The notes: generated by a model not told the origin, from the sequence alone. A DNA stretch of 28,392 nt from Sphingomonadales bacterium (GCA_016707885.1 JADJGU010000011.1:1-28392); one strand, 5' to 3'; shown: positions 8,086 through 16,283, counted from the stretch's first letter. Made by a program: numbers and translations.

Positions 8086-8162
8086 TTTGGCTCGCTTTTT
8101 CCTGCTATCCACATATAGGGACCAGCAACGACTTTAGGCAATACTATCGACGGAAAAACGCC

Positions 8163-8603
8163 TTGGCTGACACTAATCTCATCTACGTCCTCAATGGCCC
8201 CAACCTCAACCTGCTTGGTATGCGCGAGCCAGAGATTTACGGGACCGATACGCTTGATGACATTGCAGGTCGCCTTGACGATCTGGCGCATGAGCTGGGG
8301 CTGGAGATCGATTTCCGCCAATCCAACCATGAAGGTCATCTGGTCGATTGGTTGCACGAGGCGCAGGCCGAGGGAGCGAAAGCGGTGCTGCTTAACGCTG
8401 GCGCCTATACCCATACCTCAATCGCACTCCATGATGCGATCAAATCGATCAAGGTGCCTGTAATCGAAGTGCATCTTTCTGACCCCATGAAGCGCGAGCC
8501 CTTCCGCCATATCAGCTATGTCGGTATGGCCGCGCATAGTTGTTTTGCAGGGCATGGCGCAAAAAGCTATGAACTGGCGCTGGACGCGGCGGCGCGTCTC
8601 TGA
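8163..8603 (+). CDS. aroQ: Type II 3-dehydroquinate dehydratase
   Basis: 146 aa, the usual size for type II dehydroquinases, which convert 3-dehydroquinate to 3-dehydroshikimate in the shikimate pathway. Family motifs are VLNGPNLNLLG, the EIYG tyrosine, the RQSNHEGHLVDWLH segment, LNAGAYTHTSIALHDA with an active-site His, and VIEVHLSDP followed by REPFRH. The start is TTG 8163; no ATG or GTG fits, since the next in-frame Met is past the conserved N-terminal motif. It heads the aroQ-accB-accC cluster typical of alphaproteobacteria and diverges from thiS-thiG. Confidence 0.95.
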   Translation: MADTNLIYVLNGPNLNLLGMREPEIYGTDTLDDIAGRLDDLAHELGLEIDFRQSNHEGHLVDWLHEAQAEGAKAVLLNAGAYTHTSIALHDAIKSIKVPVIEVHLSDPMKREPFRHISYVGMAAHSCFAGHGAKSYELALDAAARL

Positions 8604-8640
8604 TTAAAGCGGCCCCAACAGGGTCAAACGGAGAATTTAC

Positions 8641-9105
8641 ATGAACGGCAAAACCGGCGGGATGCAGGTCGATACCAAATTGGTGCGCGAACTGGCCGAG
8701 TTGCTCAACGACACCGGCCTCAGCGAAATCGAGGTCGAAGATGGCGACCGCAAGATCAAGGTTGCGCGCACGATCAACGCGGTTGCCTCGGCCCCCGTTG
8801 CAGTTGCGGCCCCGGCAGTCGCTGCCGCCGCACCCGCAACTCCAGCCGAAGCTGCTGCGCCTGCGGTTCCCGCCAATGCCGTCAAATCGCCGATGGTCGG
8901 CACCGCTTATCTGACGCCAGAACCGGGCGCGCCAGCCTTTGTCAGCGTTGGCGACAAGGTTTCGGCGGGCGACACCCTGCTCATCGTCGAAGCGATGAAG
9001 GTCATGAACCCGATCACCGCGGCCAATGGCGGCACCGTCAAAGCCATCTTCGTCGAAAGCGGCCAGCCGGTCGAATTCGACCAGCCCCTGATGGTTATCG
9101 AGTAA
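8641..9105 (+). CDS. accB: Biotin carboxyl carrier protein of acetyl-CoA carboxylase
   Basis: 154 aa. An N-terminal recognition part (VRELAELLNDTGLSEIEVED) is joined by an Ala/Pro-rich flexible linker (about residues 50-80) to a biotinyl domain with the VEAMKVMNPI motif. K120 is the biotin attachment site. It carries carboxyl groups in the first step of fatty acid synthesis. ATG 8641 has a GGAGA ribosome site at proper distance. accC follows after 7 bases, so the two are co-transcribed and probably made in balance. Confidence 0.96.
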   Translation: MNGKTGGMQVDTKLVRELAELLNDTGLSEIEVEDGDRKIKVARTINAVASAPVAVAAPAVAAAAPATPAEAAAPAVPANAVKSPMVGTAYLTPEPGAPAFVSVGDKVSAGDTLLIVEAMKVMNPITAANGGTVKAIFVESGQPVEFDQPLMVIE

Positions 9106-9112
9106 GCTACCG

Positions 9113-10462
9113 ATGGGTATTGAAAAAATCCTGATCGCCAATCGCGGCGAAATCGCTTTGCGTATCCACCGTGCTGCGCATGAAATGGGCATCAAGACCG
9201 TCGCGGTGCATTCGACGGCCGACGCCGACGCGATGCACGTCCGTCTGGCCGATGAGGCGATCTGCATCGGCCCGCCGCCTGCGAAGGACAGCTATCTCAA
9301 CATCCCGGCGATCATCTCGGCCGCCGAAATCAGTAATGCCGACGCGATCCATCCCGGCTATGGCTTCCTGTCGGAAAACGCCCAATTTGCCGAAATCGTC
9401 GAAAGCCACGGCATCGCCTTTATCGGCCCCAAGCCCGAGCATATCCGCACGATGGGCGACAAGGTGATGGCGAAGAAGACGGCGGGTGAGCTTGGCCTGC
9501 CGCTGGTTCCCGGATCTGACGGCGCGGTTTCAGAAATCACCGAAGCCAAAAAGATTGCAGAAGAAGTTGGTTATCCGGTCATCATCAAGGCGGCTTCGGG
9601 CGGCGGCGGGCGTGGCATGAAAGTGTGCAACGGCCCCGACGAACTGGAAACGCTGATCCAGCAGGCGGGCAGCGAAGCCAAGGCGGCCTTCGGCGACGAT
9701 ACCGTCTATATCGAGAAATATCTCGGCAACCCGCGCCATATCGAATTCCAGGTTTTCGGCGACGGCGAGGGAAATGCCATCCATTTGGGCGAGCGTGACT
9801 GTTCGTTACAGCGCCGCCACCAGAAGGTGCTTGAGGAAGCGCCTTCACCTGTTATTTCCGCGGACGAGCGCGCGCGTATGGGCGATATCGTCGCCAAGGC
9901 GATGGCAGGCATGCACTATCGCGGCGCGGGCACGATCGAATTCCTCTGGGAAAATGGCGAATTCTATTTCATCGAAATGAACACCCGCATCCAGGTCGAG
10001 CATCCGGTGACCGAGATGATCACCGGCTTTGACCTTGTCCGCGAACAAATCCGTGTTGCTGAAGGCCGCGGGCTTTCGGTGACGCAGGATATGCTCGAAT
10101 TCCGCGGCCATTCGATGGAATGCCGGATCAATGCCGAAGATGCGCGCACCTTTGTGCCCTCGCCCGGCAAAATTGGCCACTATCACGCCGCTGGCGGCAT
10201 GCATGTCCGCGTCGATAGCGGCATGTATTCGGGCTATAGTGTTCCACCCTATTATGACAGCATGATCGCCAAGCTGATCGTCTATGGTCGCACGCGCGAG
10301 AGCTGCATGATGCGTATGCGCCGTGCACTTGAGGAAATGGTGATTACCGACATCAAGACGAATATTCCGCTGCATCAGGCGCTGCTGCGAGAACCGGACG
10401 TCATCAACGGTGACTATACGATCAAGTGGCTCGAAGAGTGGTTGGCGCGGCAGGAAAGCTGA
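9113..10462 (+). CDS. accC: Biotin carboxylase subunit of acetyl-CoA carboxylase
   Basis: 449 aa, full family length. It uses ATP and bicarbonate to carboxylate biotin on AccB. The N-terminal pre-ATP-grasp part begins KILIANRGEIALRI. The ATP-grasp domain contains the glycine loop KAASGGGGRGMK, ERDCSLQRRHQKVLEEAPSP, and the metal/biotin region FIEMNTRIQVEHPVTE. The C-terminal domain begins near MECRINAED. No frame breaks are seen. The 3' end overlaps the next gene. Confidence 0.97.
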   Translation: MGIEKILIANRGEIALRIHRAAHEMGIKTVAVHSTADADAMHVRLADEAICIGPPPAKDSYLNIPAIISAAEISNADAIHPGYGFLSENAQFAEIVESHGIAFIGPKPEHIRTMGDKVMAKKTAGELGLPLVPGSDGAVSEITEAKKIAEEVGYPVIIKAASGGGGRGMKVCNGPDELETLIQQAGSEAKAAFGDDTVYIEKYLGNPRHIEFQVFGDGEGNAIHLGERDCSLQRRHQKVLEEAPSPVISADERARMGDIVAKAMAGMHYRGAGTIEFLWENGEFYFIEMNTRIQVEHPVTEMITGFDLVREQIRVAEGRGLSVTQDMLEFRGHSMECRINAEDARTFVPSPGKIGHYHAAGGMHVRVDSGMYSGYSVPPYYDSMIAKLIVYGRTRESCMMRMRRALEEMVITDIKTNIPLHQALLREPDVINGDYTIKWLEEWLARQES

Positions 10463-11133
10463 ACCGGCGACATTTTGTCGCTGGCGCAATGATAGCGCCA
10501 TTGCTCGCCTGCGACCGCAGCGAGAAAATTGCCCCTCCGGCCCGACCGTCGAACACACCAGCTCTGGCGGGACAAGGGGAGTTGGTTGAGTTGACCCAAC
10601 TCGACCCTAGCATCCGTCTCGACATCCGCTACGCGACAGCCAACAATTTTACCGGTCGAATCCTTTATGACCAGCCGCGTGCCTTCATGGTTCAGCCTGC
10701 CGCAAAGGCCTTGGCACGCGCGCACAAGGCGGCAGCGACCGAAGGCTATGGCCTGACCATCTTCGATGCTTATCGGCCTTGGCGGATTACAAAACAGCTG
10801 TGGGATGCGACCCCGCCCGGGCCACAGCGCAACTATGTTGCCAACCCGAAAAGGGGATCGAAACATAATCGCGGCTGCGCGGTCGACCTATCGCTGCACC
10901 GGATCGATACCGGCGCACTGGTCGAAATGACCAGCGGCTATGACGAATTCACCCAACGCGCGCACCGCGACTTCATGGCGGCCGCACCCGAAGCAATCGC
11001 GAATCGCGCGCGACTCGAACGCTGGATGGAGGCGCAAGGGTTTCGCGGAATTTCGAACGAATGGTGGCATTTTGATTTCGCGGGCTGGGAAGACTTCCCC
11101 ATCCTAGACATCGCGTTTGAGGAAATTGGCTGA
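10438..11133 (+). CDS. VanX-type D-Ala-D-Ala dipeptidase, probable lipoprotein
   Basis: About 231 aa if GTG 10438 is used. Peptidase family M15D proteins (VanX/DdpX) hydrolyse D-alanyl-D-alanine. Zinc-site motifs are SKHNRGCAVDLSL (SxHxxGxAxD) and EWWHFDF, and FDAYRPWRIT fits the family's Tyr-Arg segment. The N-terminus reads NRRHFVAGAMIAPLLACD, a twin-arginine-like region followed by a lipobox (LLAC), so export and lipid anchoring are likely. The start is uncertain: GTG 10426, GTG 10438 or a CTG at 10459 that overlaps the accC TGA. No vancomycin-resistance genes accompany it, so a role in peptidoglycan peptide turnover is more likely than resistance. Confidence 0.86.
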   Translation: MVGAAGKLNRRHFVAGAMIAPLLACDRSEKIAPPARPSNTPALAGQGELVELTQLDPSIRLDIRYATANNFTGRILYDQPRAFMVQPAAKALARAHKAAATEGYGLTIFDAYRPWRITKQLWDATPPGPQRNYVANPKRGSKHNRGCAVDLSLHRIDTGALVEMTSGYDEFTQRAHRDFMAAAPEAIANRARLERWMEAQGFRGISNEWWHFDFAGWEDFPILDIAFEEIG

Positions 11134-11171
11134 AATCCAGCCGTTCATCTAAATCGCACCTTTCCTGAACA

Positions 11172-11200
11172 TTACAGCCCCATTCAGCCTCGTGACAGCC
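11172..11200 (+). promoter_or_regulatory. Three helically phased CAGCC repeats upstream of the RcnB-like gene
   Basis: CAGCC occurs at 11175-11179, 11185-11189 and 11196-11200 in the contexts TTACAGCC, ATTCAGCC and TGACAGCC. The spacing is 10 and 11 bases, one DNA turn each, on the same face. Tandem direct repeats with this spacing are typical of OmpR/PhoB-type regulator sites. They lie 62 bases before the start of the RcnB-like gene. The regulator is not identified. Confidence 0.35.
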
Positions 11201-11261
11201 AATCTCGGCGATAAAGGCTCCAATGGGGCGGCGCAGTGTCGTCTCGCATCGGGGACCAACG

Positions 11262-12170
11262 ATGAAGAAAATATTCTTGATAGGCATTGTCTCGACAATC
11301 GCGCTTTCACCTGCCGCTTACGCGGCCCAGCCTGCACAAGCTGGTGTTGCAATGTCGGCAACGGGCAACACATCCAATTTCGAGCGGAGTGAAAAGCGCA
11401 AGGGCGAATGGGTGCGCGGTCAGGGTGCCGTCGATCGCGATGACAGCGCCGGTCGTGGCGAGCAGCGCTCACGACGCATTGAACGCTCACCTCAGGACGA
11501 GCAGCGCAGCGAGCGTCGCGAAGACCGGCGTGAGGATCGCCGCGACGACAGGCGCGGAAACTGGAACCAGTCGCAGCAACAGCAGCCGCAAGGCCAGCAG
11601 TGGAACCGTGGCGAAGAACGCCGCCGGGAAGATGGCAGCCAGCGTAGGCGAGATGATCGCAACTGGAACCGCGGCAATGATGACAGTCGCCGCTGGAGCG
11701 GTCGTGACGACAACAACCGCAACAATGGCCGCTGGGACCGGCGCCGTGATGACGACAGCCGTCGGGACGATCGCCGCGACGATAATCGACGCTGGGAAGG
11801 CCGCCGCGATGATGACCGCCGCTGGAGCAATAACGACCGGTATGACCAGCGCGACAATGATCGCTGGGATCGTGGCTGGCGCAATGACCGCCGCTATGAT
11901 TGGCGCGGTCACCGCGAACGCTATCGCAGCTATTACCGCCCCGGCCGCTATTATGCGCCCAATCGCTATGACCGGTACCGCCGGTTCAGCATCGGCATTT
12001 ATCTGGGCTCGCCCTTTTATTCGAACCGCTATTGGATAGCCGACCCCTGGTACTACCGCCTGCCACCCGCGCACGGCCCCTACCGCTGGGTGCGCTATTA
12101 TGACGACGTGCTGCTGATCGATGTCCGCAACGGCTATGTCGTCGACGTGATACACGACTTCTTCTGGTAA
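11262..12170 (+). CDS. RcnB-like secreted protein with long Arg/Asp-rich low-complexity region
   Basis: 302 aa. It begins with a signal peptide, MKKIFLIGIVSTIALSPAAY, cleaved near an AYA-A site. Residues about 45-230 are a polyampholyte of Arg, Asp, Asn, Glu and Trp with short irregular repeats such as RREDRREDRRDDRR and DDRRW. The C-terminal ~70 residues become folded-looking (FSIGIYLGSPFYSNRYWIADPWYYRLP), ending with the RcnB-type WVRYYDDVLLIDVRNGYVVDVI. RcnB is a periplasmic protein linked to nickel/cobalt homeostasis in E. coli; a metal role here is only family-level inference. ATG 11262 was chosen because it begins the signal peptide. A strong terminator follows. Confidence 0.85.
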   Translation: MKKIFLIGIVSTIALSPAAYAAQPAQAGVAMSATGNTSNFERSEKRKGEWVRGQGAVDRDDSAGRGEQRSRRIERSPQDEQRSERREDRREDRRDDRRGNWNQSQQQQPQGQQWNRGEERRREDGSQRRRDDRNWNRGNDDSRRWSGRDDNNRNNGRWDRRRDDDSRRDDRRDDNRRWEGRRDDDRRWSNNDRYDQRDNDRWDRGWRNDRRYDWRGHRERYRSYYRPGRYYAPNRYDRYRRFSIGIYLGSPFYSNRYWIADPWYYRLPPAHGPYRWVRYYDDVLLIDVRNGYVVDVIHDFFW

Positions 12171-12193
12171 TCCTGATCCCTCCAGAAGTTGAA

Positions 12194-12226
12194 GAGCCCG
12201 GGGTGCCTTCCGCCCCGGGCTCTTTT
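12194..12226 (+). terminator. Rho-independent terminator
   Basis: GAGCCCGGGG (12194-12203) pairs perfectly with CCCCGGGCTC (12213-12222) around a 9-base loop and is followed by TTTT. It lies 24 bases after the RcnB-like stop and should end that transcript before the oxygenase gene. Confidence 0.92.
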
Positions 12227-12317
12227 CATTTGCGCCGCGCCAGCTTTGCAACCCCTCGAAATCCAATTGCTTTGCATGTTATGAGGCAGGCGACTCATCC
12301 CCGCATGGAGCCAACGC

Positions 12318-13028
12318 GTGTCCGCTGACCTTGAAGCCCCGACCAAGTTCGATCCCAATAACGATCCGGCAAAGCTCGCCAAAATTGGCGCCTTTGTAAC
12401 GCGCAAGCTGGAGAACAACCCGCTTGTCCAGCGTATCGAGGTGCCTGATCTGCAGGTCTATGTGTATCAGGGTTTTCTGGGGAAGCGGGATTGCGGGATA
12501 TTGATTTCAAAGATTGATGCCGATGCCGTGCCGTCAACCTTGTACAAAGGCACCGAGCAAGCAGGGTTTCGCACAAGCTATAGTTGCCACCTCAACCGCT
12601 GGGATCCCGATATCACGCGTGTCGAGGCACGGATGAGCGACACGCTCGGTATCGATAATAATTGGGCAGAAACGATGCAGGGCCAACGCTATCAAGTAGG
12701 GCAGGAATTCAAGGCGCATCACGACTTCTTCCATCCCGGCCAGAGCTATTGGGATCATGAAGGCCCACGCGGCGGACAGCGGAGCTGGACCGCGATGATT
12801 TTCCTCAACGAACCCGAAGAGGGTGGTGCGACTGAGTTCCCGCATATCGGCATCGGCGTCCGCCCGCAGGCGGGAACGATGCTGATCTGGAACAATATGA
12901 AACCCGACGGCACACTCAACTACAAATCGCTGCACACCGGCACGCCAGTGGTGAAAGGCGTCAAGCACGTCATCACCAAATGGTACCGGCAGAACAACTG
13001 GCTGGAACTCAATACGGCCAAAGTCTAG
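12318..13028 (+). CDS. 2-oxoglutarate/Fe(II) oxygenase, prolyl 4-hydroxylase type
   Basis: 236 aa from GTG 12318. It is a P4Hc-type dioxygenase with the double-stranded beta-helix iron site: H134-x-D136 in KAHHDFF and distal H206 in KSLHTGTPVVKGVK, with a 2-oxoglutarate-binding Lys in the same segment. FRTSYSCHL, RYQVGQEF and FLNEPEEGGATEFP are further family segments. Members hydroxylate prolyl residues or related substrates; the substrate is unknown. No signal peptide is seen, so it is probably cytosolic. It stands alone between the terminator at 12194 and a convergent small gene. Confidence 0.9.
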   Translation: MSADLEAPTKFDPNNDPAKLAKIGAFVTRKLENNPLVQRIEVPDLQVYVYQGFLGKRDCGILISKIDADAVPSTLYKGTEQAGFRTSYSCHLNRWDPDITRVEARMSDTLGIDNNWAETMQGQRYQVGQEFKAHHDFFHPGQSYWDHEGPRGGQRSWTAMIFLNEPEEGGATEFPHIGIGVRPQAGTMLIWNNMKPDGTLNYKSLHTGTPVVKGVKHVITKWYRQNNWLELNTAKV

Positions 13029-13047
13029 GACGCCTGATGCAGGAGCG

Positions 13048-13176
13048 TCAGGATTTGGACGAAAGTGTGCCTGTAACGGTATTCTTCAACGAAATAGCGG
13101 CAGCATTTTGCTTCTTGGGTGTCTCCGCCTTGGGCTTACGGACTTCACGGTTCGATCGTTTTTGACTTTTAGCCAT
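13048..13176 (-). CDS. Small basic conserved protein, 42 aa
   Basis: A short gene. ATG 13176 has AGGAG about eight bases upstream, and the frame runs 42 codons to TGA. The product begins MAKSQKRSNREVRKPKAETP, continues KKQNAAA and ends in a Ser/Thr-rich tail. It is rich in Lys/Arg at the N-terminus. I recall very similar MAKxQKRSNRExRKPK openings in small hypothetical proteins of proteobacteria, so it is probably real. Function is unknown; the charge suggests nucleic acid or ribosome contact, which is inference only. It lies 15 bases upstream of the end of the glycosyltransferase gene, same strand, and converges on the oxygenase gene. Confidence 0.7.
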   Translation of the reverse strand: MAKSQKRSNREVRKPKAETPKKQNAAAISLKNTVTGTLSSKS

Positions 13177-13191
13177 CACACTCTCCTTTGA

Positions 13192-14094
13192 TTAAACGTA
13201 ATCGACAACATATTTACGCGCCACTGGCCGGTCTTCGACGCATCCCCGATAGATGTTCCCTGCCAGCGTCGTCAGATGATGCTCGAGATGATCGAGTATC
13301 GCGCTGTCTTCTGCCATGTCGAACTTGCGCGCAAACAAATCGGGGCTCAGCGAGAGCCGCAGCGCATCGGCCTTGCCGAAAGTGCGCGGGCGTAATTTGA
13401 TGTCACCATCCGGCACCCAATCTATGGTGCGGAGATCATCATTGATGACAACACCATGCTCACCCCTGTTCATCATGACTGTTTGGAAAAAACCTTCATC
13501 AGCAATCAGACTGCGCCGATAGAATTTGCGGAACGGCGCGACCTGTGCATCATTGCAGACAAATTCGCAAAAGCTGCGAGTCACAACCTTCCATTGCGTG
13601 CCGATATAGGGGGTTACGTTCGACATCGGTCGCCGCTTCACCCCGGTGCGAAAGATCCGGCCAAAGGCTTCGACAAAGAAATGGCTTAAACGATTGAGCG
13701 TATCAGGCCGAAAATGTGCTTGATCGACGGTACGGATAAACTGTTTTCCACCATTCTTTGAGAGAAAATCACGGATATAGCGCTGCGATTTCAGCGGGAA
13801 GTCCTGGCCACTTAGATTGATGAAATGGGTCCATCCGGAATCCATTTCCAGCAATTTGGCCATACCGCGAAGTTCAGCATCCACCAGACTGTAGCCGCCC
13901 CAAAGTGCTGGCTTTGGATCAAGGATGGCCACATTCTGATATGGTGCAAGGAATGTCTTCAGATCGGCCTGCAATTCGGATCCGGAACTGCGGTCGATAT
14001 GAATAAGATACTGGTTCCCAGCTGCATAAATCGCACGAAACATGCGTTTGAATTGGTCAGGATAGCGGTGGACGAGGATGAAATAGGCGATCAT
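13192..14094 (-). CDS. GT14-like (core-2/I-branching) glycosyltransferase
   Basis: 300 aa from ATG 14094, behind a GGGAGC site; in-frame upstream starts lack support. The opening MIAYFILVHRYPDQFKRMF, then YLIHIDRSSGSEL, WGGYSLVDAELRGMAKLL and HFINLSGQDFPLKS, match the Branch domain of glycosyltransferase family 14 (beta-1,6-N-acetylglucosaminyl- or xylosyltransferases). A later ADEGFFQTVMMN segment carries the family's acidic catalytic position. Bacterial members are thought to act on surface glycans; no polysaccharide cluster surrounds this gene. It probably shares a transcript with the 42-aa gene downstream. Confidence 0.85.
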   Translation of the reverse strand: MIAYFILVHRYPDQFKRMFRAIYAAGNQYLIHIDRSSGSELQADLKTFLAPYQNVAILDPKPALWGGYSLVDAELRGMAKLLEMDSGWTHFINLSGQDFPLKSQRYIRDFLSKNGGKQFIRTVDQAHFRPDTLNRLSHFFVEAFGRIFRTGVKRRPMSNVTPYIGTQWKVVTRSFCEFVCNDAQVAPFRKFYRRSLIADEGFFQTVMMNRGEHGVVINDDLRTIDWVPDGDIKLRPRTFGKADALRLSLSPDLFARKFDMAEDSAILDHLEHHLTTLAGNIYRGCVEDRPVARKYVVDYV

Positions 14095-14397
14095 GCGGCG
14101 TGCTCCCATTCGCCGCGCAATGCATGATGACAAAGCGCGGTGAGGTCGTACCCGTCTCGGGACGCCAAGCGAAAAATCGACCGGTAAGAGACACCATCGG
14201 CTCGGGTGGTTACGGCCAACGGTACAACCTATATGGGTATGGCGGTCCCGAATATAAGGGCGAGCACCTCACTATCCGTTCATGAGCGGTCAACGTCGTC
14301 TGTCGAAACAGGCTTGTCGTCCGCCGAATTGGCATCAAGGAAAATGGGTTATCGTCGTCGCGACCAATGTCGCTGTTGAAAAATTGGAGAAAGTTTG
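14095..14397. other. Divergent intergenic region, no gene seen
   Basis: This 303-base gap separates the leftward glycosyltransferase from the rightward DUF885 peptidase and must hold both promoters. No clear sigma-70 boxes, hairpin terminators or RNA gene were recognised. Open frames here (for example 14100-14285) have no family resemblance. A GGAGAAAG site at its right end serves ATG 14398. Confidence 0.4.
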
Positions 14398-16221
14398 ATG
14401 AAATCCCTTCGCTTCGCCCTGCTTGCGGGCAGCGCTTTTGCTGTTGCAGTAACAACCAACGCCCCGGCATTTGCGTCCACTGCCGACAGCGCTGCTGTAG
14501 CCCCTCAGGCCGATGAAGCGTCCAAGCTCGCCGCGCTGTTTGCCGAGGACGATGAAGCGACCCTCAAGCGCAATCCGCTGAACGCGCTGTTCCGCGGCGA
14601 CATGCGCTATGCCGACCGTTTGGGTGACTATATCAGCGACGCCTATTTCGATGCCGAGCGCAAGGCAGCCGAGGCCAATCTGGCCAAGCTGGAGAGCATC
14701 GACCGCGCCAGGCTCGATCCCACCAGCCAGATTGCCTATGATGTCTACAAACAGAATCAGTTAGATGCGCTGAAAGGCCTGTCGAAAGAAATCATGGATC
14801 TGACCGTGGTTCGCCCGGTCAACCATTTTGCCGGCTTCCACACTTTCTACCCGACCTTCGCTAGCGGACAGGGTGCAGCGCCGTTCAAGACCGTCGCCGA
14901 TTATGAAAACAATCTGAAACGCCACAAGGAATTCATCACGCTGATGGACGCCTCGATCGGCCGTTTCCGTGAAGGCATGGGGTCGGGCGTTTTCGAAACC
15001 AAGCTGACGATCACCAATGTCATCGACCAGCTGAACACCCAACTCGCGCAAAAGACCGAGGAGTCGCCTTATTACGGCCCGGTCACCAAATTCCCCGCGG
15101 ATTTCAGCGAAGCCGATAAGGCGCGTCTGACCGCGGCCTACAAGGACATGGTGGAAAAAGGCCTTTATCCCGCAAACCAGCGGTTGCGTGACTTTTTGCG
15201 CGACGAATATCTACCGCTGGCGCGCGAAGGCGTTGGCCTGTCCTACATGAAGGGGGGCGAAAAGCTGTATCAATATATGGTCGAGCAGACGACCACCCTG
15301 CCGTTGAAGGCCGCCGACATCCACAATTTGGGCCTTTCGGAAGTCGACCGGATCAAGAAGGGCATGGAAGAAATCAAAACCGAGGTTGGCTTCAAAGGCA
15401 GCCTGCAGGATTTCTTCGAACATCTGCGCACCGACCCAAAGTTCAAGAAGGAAAGCCGCGAGGCGCTGACCCAAGGCTATTACGATATCGGCAAGCAGGT
15501 CGACACGGTTATCTCAAGCCAGTTCAAATTTCTTCCCAAGGCCCCGCTCGAAATCAAACCCTATGAAGAATTCCGCGAGAAATATGAGGCTGGCGGCAGC
15601 TATCAGCAGGGCACGCCCGATGGCTCACGCCCCGGCACTTTCTATTTCAACGCCTATGATCTGCCCAGCCGCACGACATCTGGCATGACCACGCTCTACC
15701 TACACGAAGGTGCGCCGGGGCACCATTTCCAGATCAGTATCGCGCAGGAAAATGAGAAACTGCCTGCTTTCATGCGCTTTGGCGGCAACACCGCCTATGT
15801 CGAGGGCTGGGCGCTCTATGCCGAAACGCTCGGCTATGACATGGGGCTCTTCAAGGACCCCTATCAGCGCTTTGGCACGCTGTCGGATGAAATGCTCCGC
15901 GCGATGCGCCTCGTCGTCGATACCGGCTTGCACAGCAAGGGTTGGACCCGCGATCAGGCGATCGACTATATGCTCGCCAACAGCGACATGGGCAAAACCG
16001 ATGCCACGGCTGAGGTCGAACGCTATATCGCGATCCCGAGCCAGGCATTGGCCTACAAAATCGGCGCGCTGACCATCCAGAAACTGAAAGCGAAAGCGCA
16101 GAAAGAACTGGGTACGAAATTCGATGTGCGCGAATTCCACAATCAGGTGCTCAACACCGGTGCGCTACCGCTCGCAGTGCTCGAGAAGAAAATCGACGGC
16201 TGGATTGCTTCGCAGAAATAG
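14398..16221 (+). CDS. DUF885 family secreted metallopeptidase-like protein
   Basis: 607 aa from ATG 14398 (GGAGAAAG upstream). A signal peptide (MKSLRFALLAGSAFAVAVTT, then APAFAS) directs it to the periplasm. The body matches the DUF885 family: helical, with a zinc-type motif LYLHEGAPGHHFQ (H436, E437 and H442/H443) and the downstream YVEGWALYAETLG segment that supplies a glutamate ligand. Homologues are regarded as peptidases or carboxypeptidase-like enzymes. The substrate cannot be told. It is intact and monocistronic-looking, though the rhodanese gene follows after 60 bases. Confidence 0.9.
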   Translation: MKSLRFALLAGSAFAVAVTTNAPAFASTADSAAVAPQADEASKLAALFAEDDEATLKRNPLNALFRGDMRYADRLGDYISDAYFDAERKAAEANLAKLESIDRARLDPTSQIAYDVYKQNQLDALKGLSKEIMDLTVVRPVNHFAGFHTFYPTFASGQGAAPFKTVADYENNLKRHKEFITLMDASIGRFREGMGSGVFETKLTITNVIDQLNTQLAQKTEESPYYGPVTKFPADFSEADKARLTAAYKDMVEKGLYPANQRLRDFLRDEYLPLAREGVGLSYMKGGEKLYQYMVEQTTTLPLKAADIHNLGLSEVDRIKKGMEEIKTEVGFKGSLQDFFEHLRTDPKFKKESREALTQGYYDIGKQVDTVISSQFKFLPKAPLEIKPYEEFREKYEAGGSYQQGTPDGSRPGTFYFNAYDLPSRTTSGMTTLYLHEGAPGHHFQISIAQENEKLPAFMRFGGNTAYVEGWALYAETLGYDMGLFKDPYQRFGTLSDEMLRAMRLVVDTGLHSKGWTRDQAIDYMLANSDMGKTDATAEVERYIAIPSQALAYKIGALTIQKLKAKAQKELGTKFDVREFHNQVLNTGALPLAVLEKKIDGWIASQK

Positions 16222-16247
16222 GGCGTTCAGCAGCTATTCAAAGCGCC

Positions 16248-16283
16248 ATGGGCAGCTTTCCCCGAAAGGAGGAAGCTGCCCAT
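16248..16283 (+). promoter_or_regulatory. Hairpin enclosing the ribosome site and start codon of the rhodanese gene
   Basis: ATGGGCAGCTTTC (16248-16260) pairs with GGAAGCTGCCCAT (16271-16283): 13 pairs with one G-U. The 10-base loop holds most of the ribosome site AAGGAGG (16266-16272), and the first two bases of ATG 16282 lie in the stem. It could control translation of the rhodanese gene or protect the DUF885 mRNA end. No T-run follows, so a classical terminator is unlikely. Confidence 0.6.

Noticed and set aside
8086..8162. TPP riboswitch upstream of thiS
   Set aside because: The 77-base gap is short and I see none of the conserved TPP-aptamer elements.
10438..11133. Vancomycin-resistance operon
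   Set aside because: Only a VanX-type dipeptidase is present; no VanA/H-type ligase or dehydrogenase is nearby, and the protein carries an export signal.
11128..11142. GGCTG/CAGCC hairpin after the VanX-like gene as a terminator
   Set aside because: Five pairs only and no T-run follows.
11487..12266. 259-codon hydrophobic antisense frame opposite the RcnB-like gene
   Set aside because: Its Ala/Val/Ile repeats are the mirror of the Arg/Asp codons of the real gene.
14100..14285. 61-codon rightward frame in the gap before the DUF885 gene
   Set aside because: No recognised family and no ribosome site; it starts just inside the upstream edge of a divergent gene pair.
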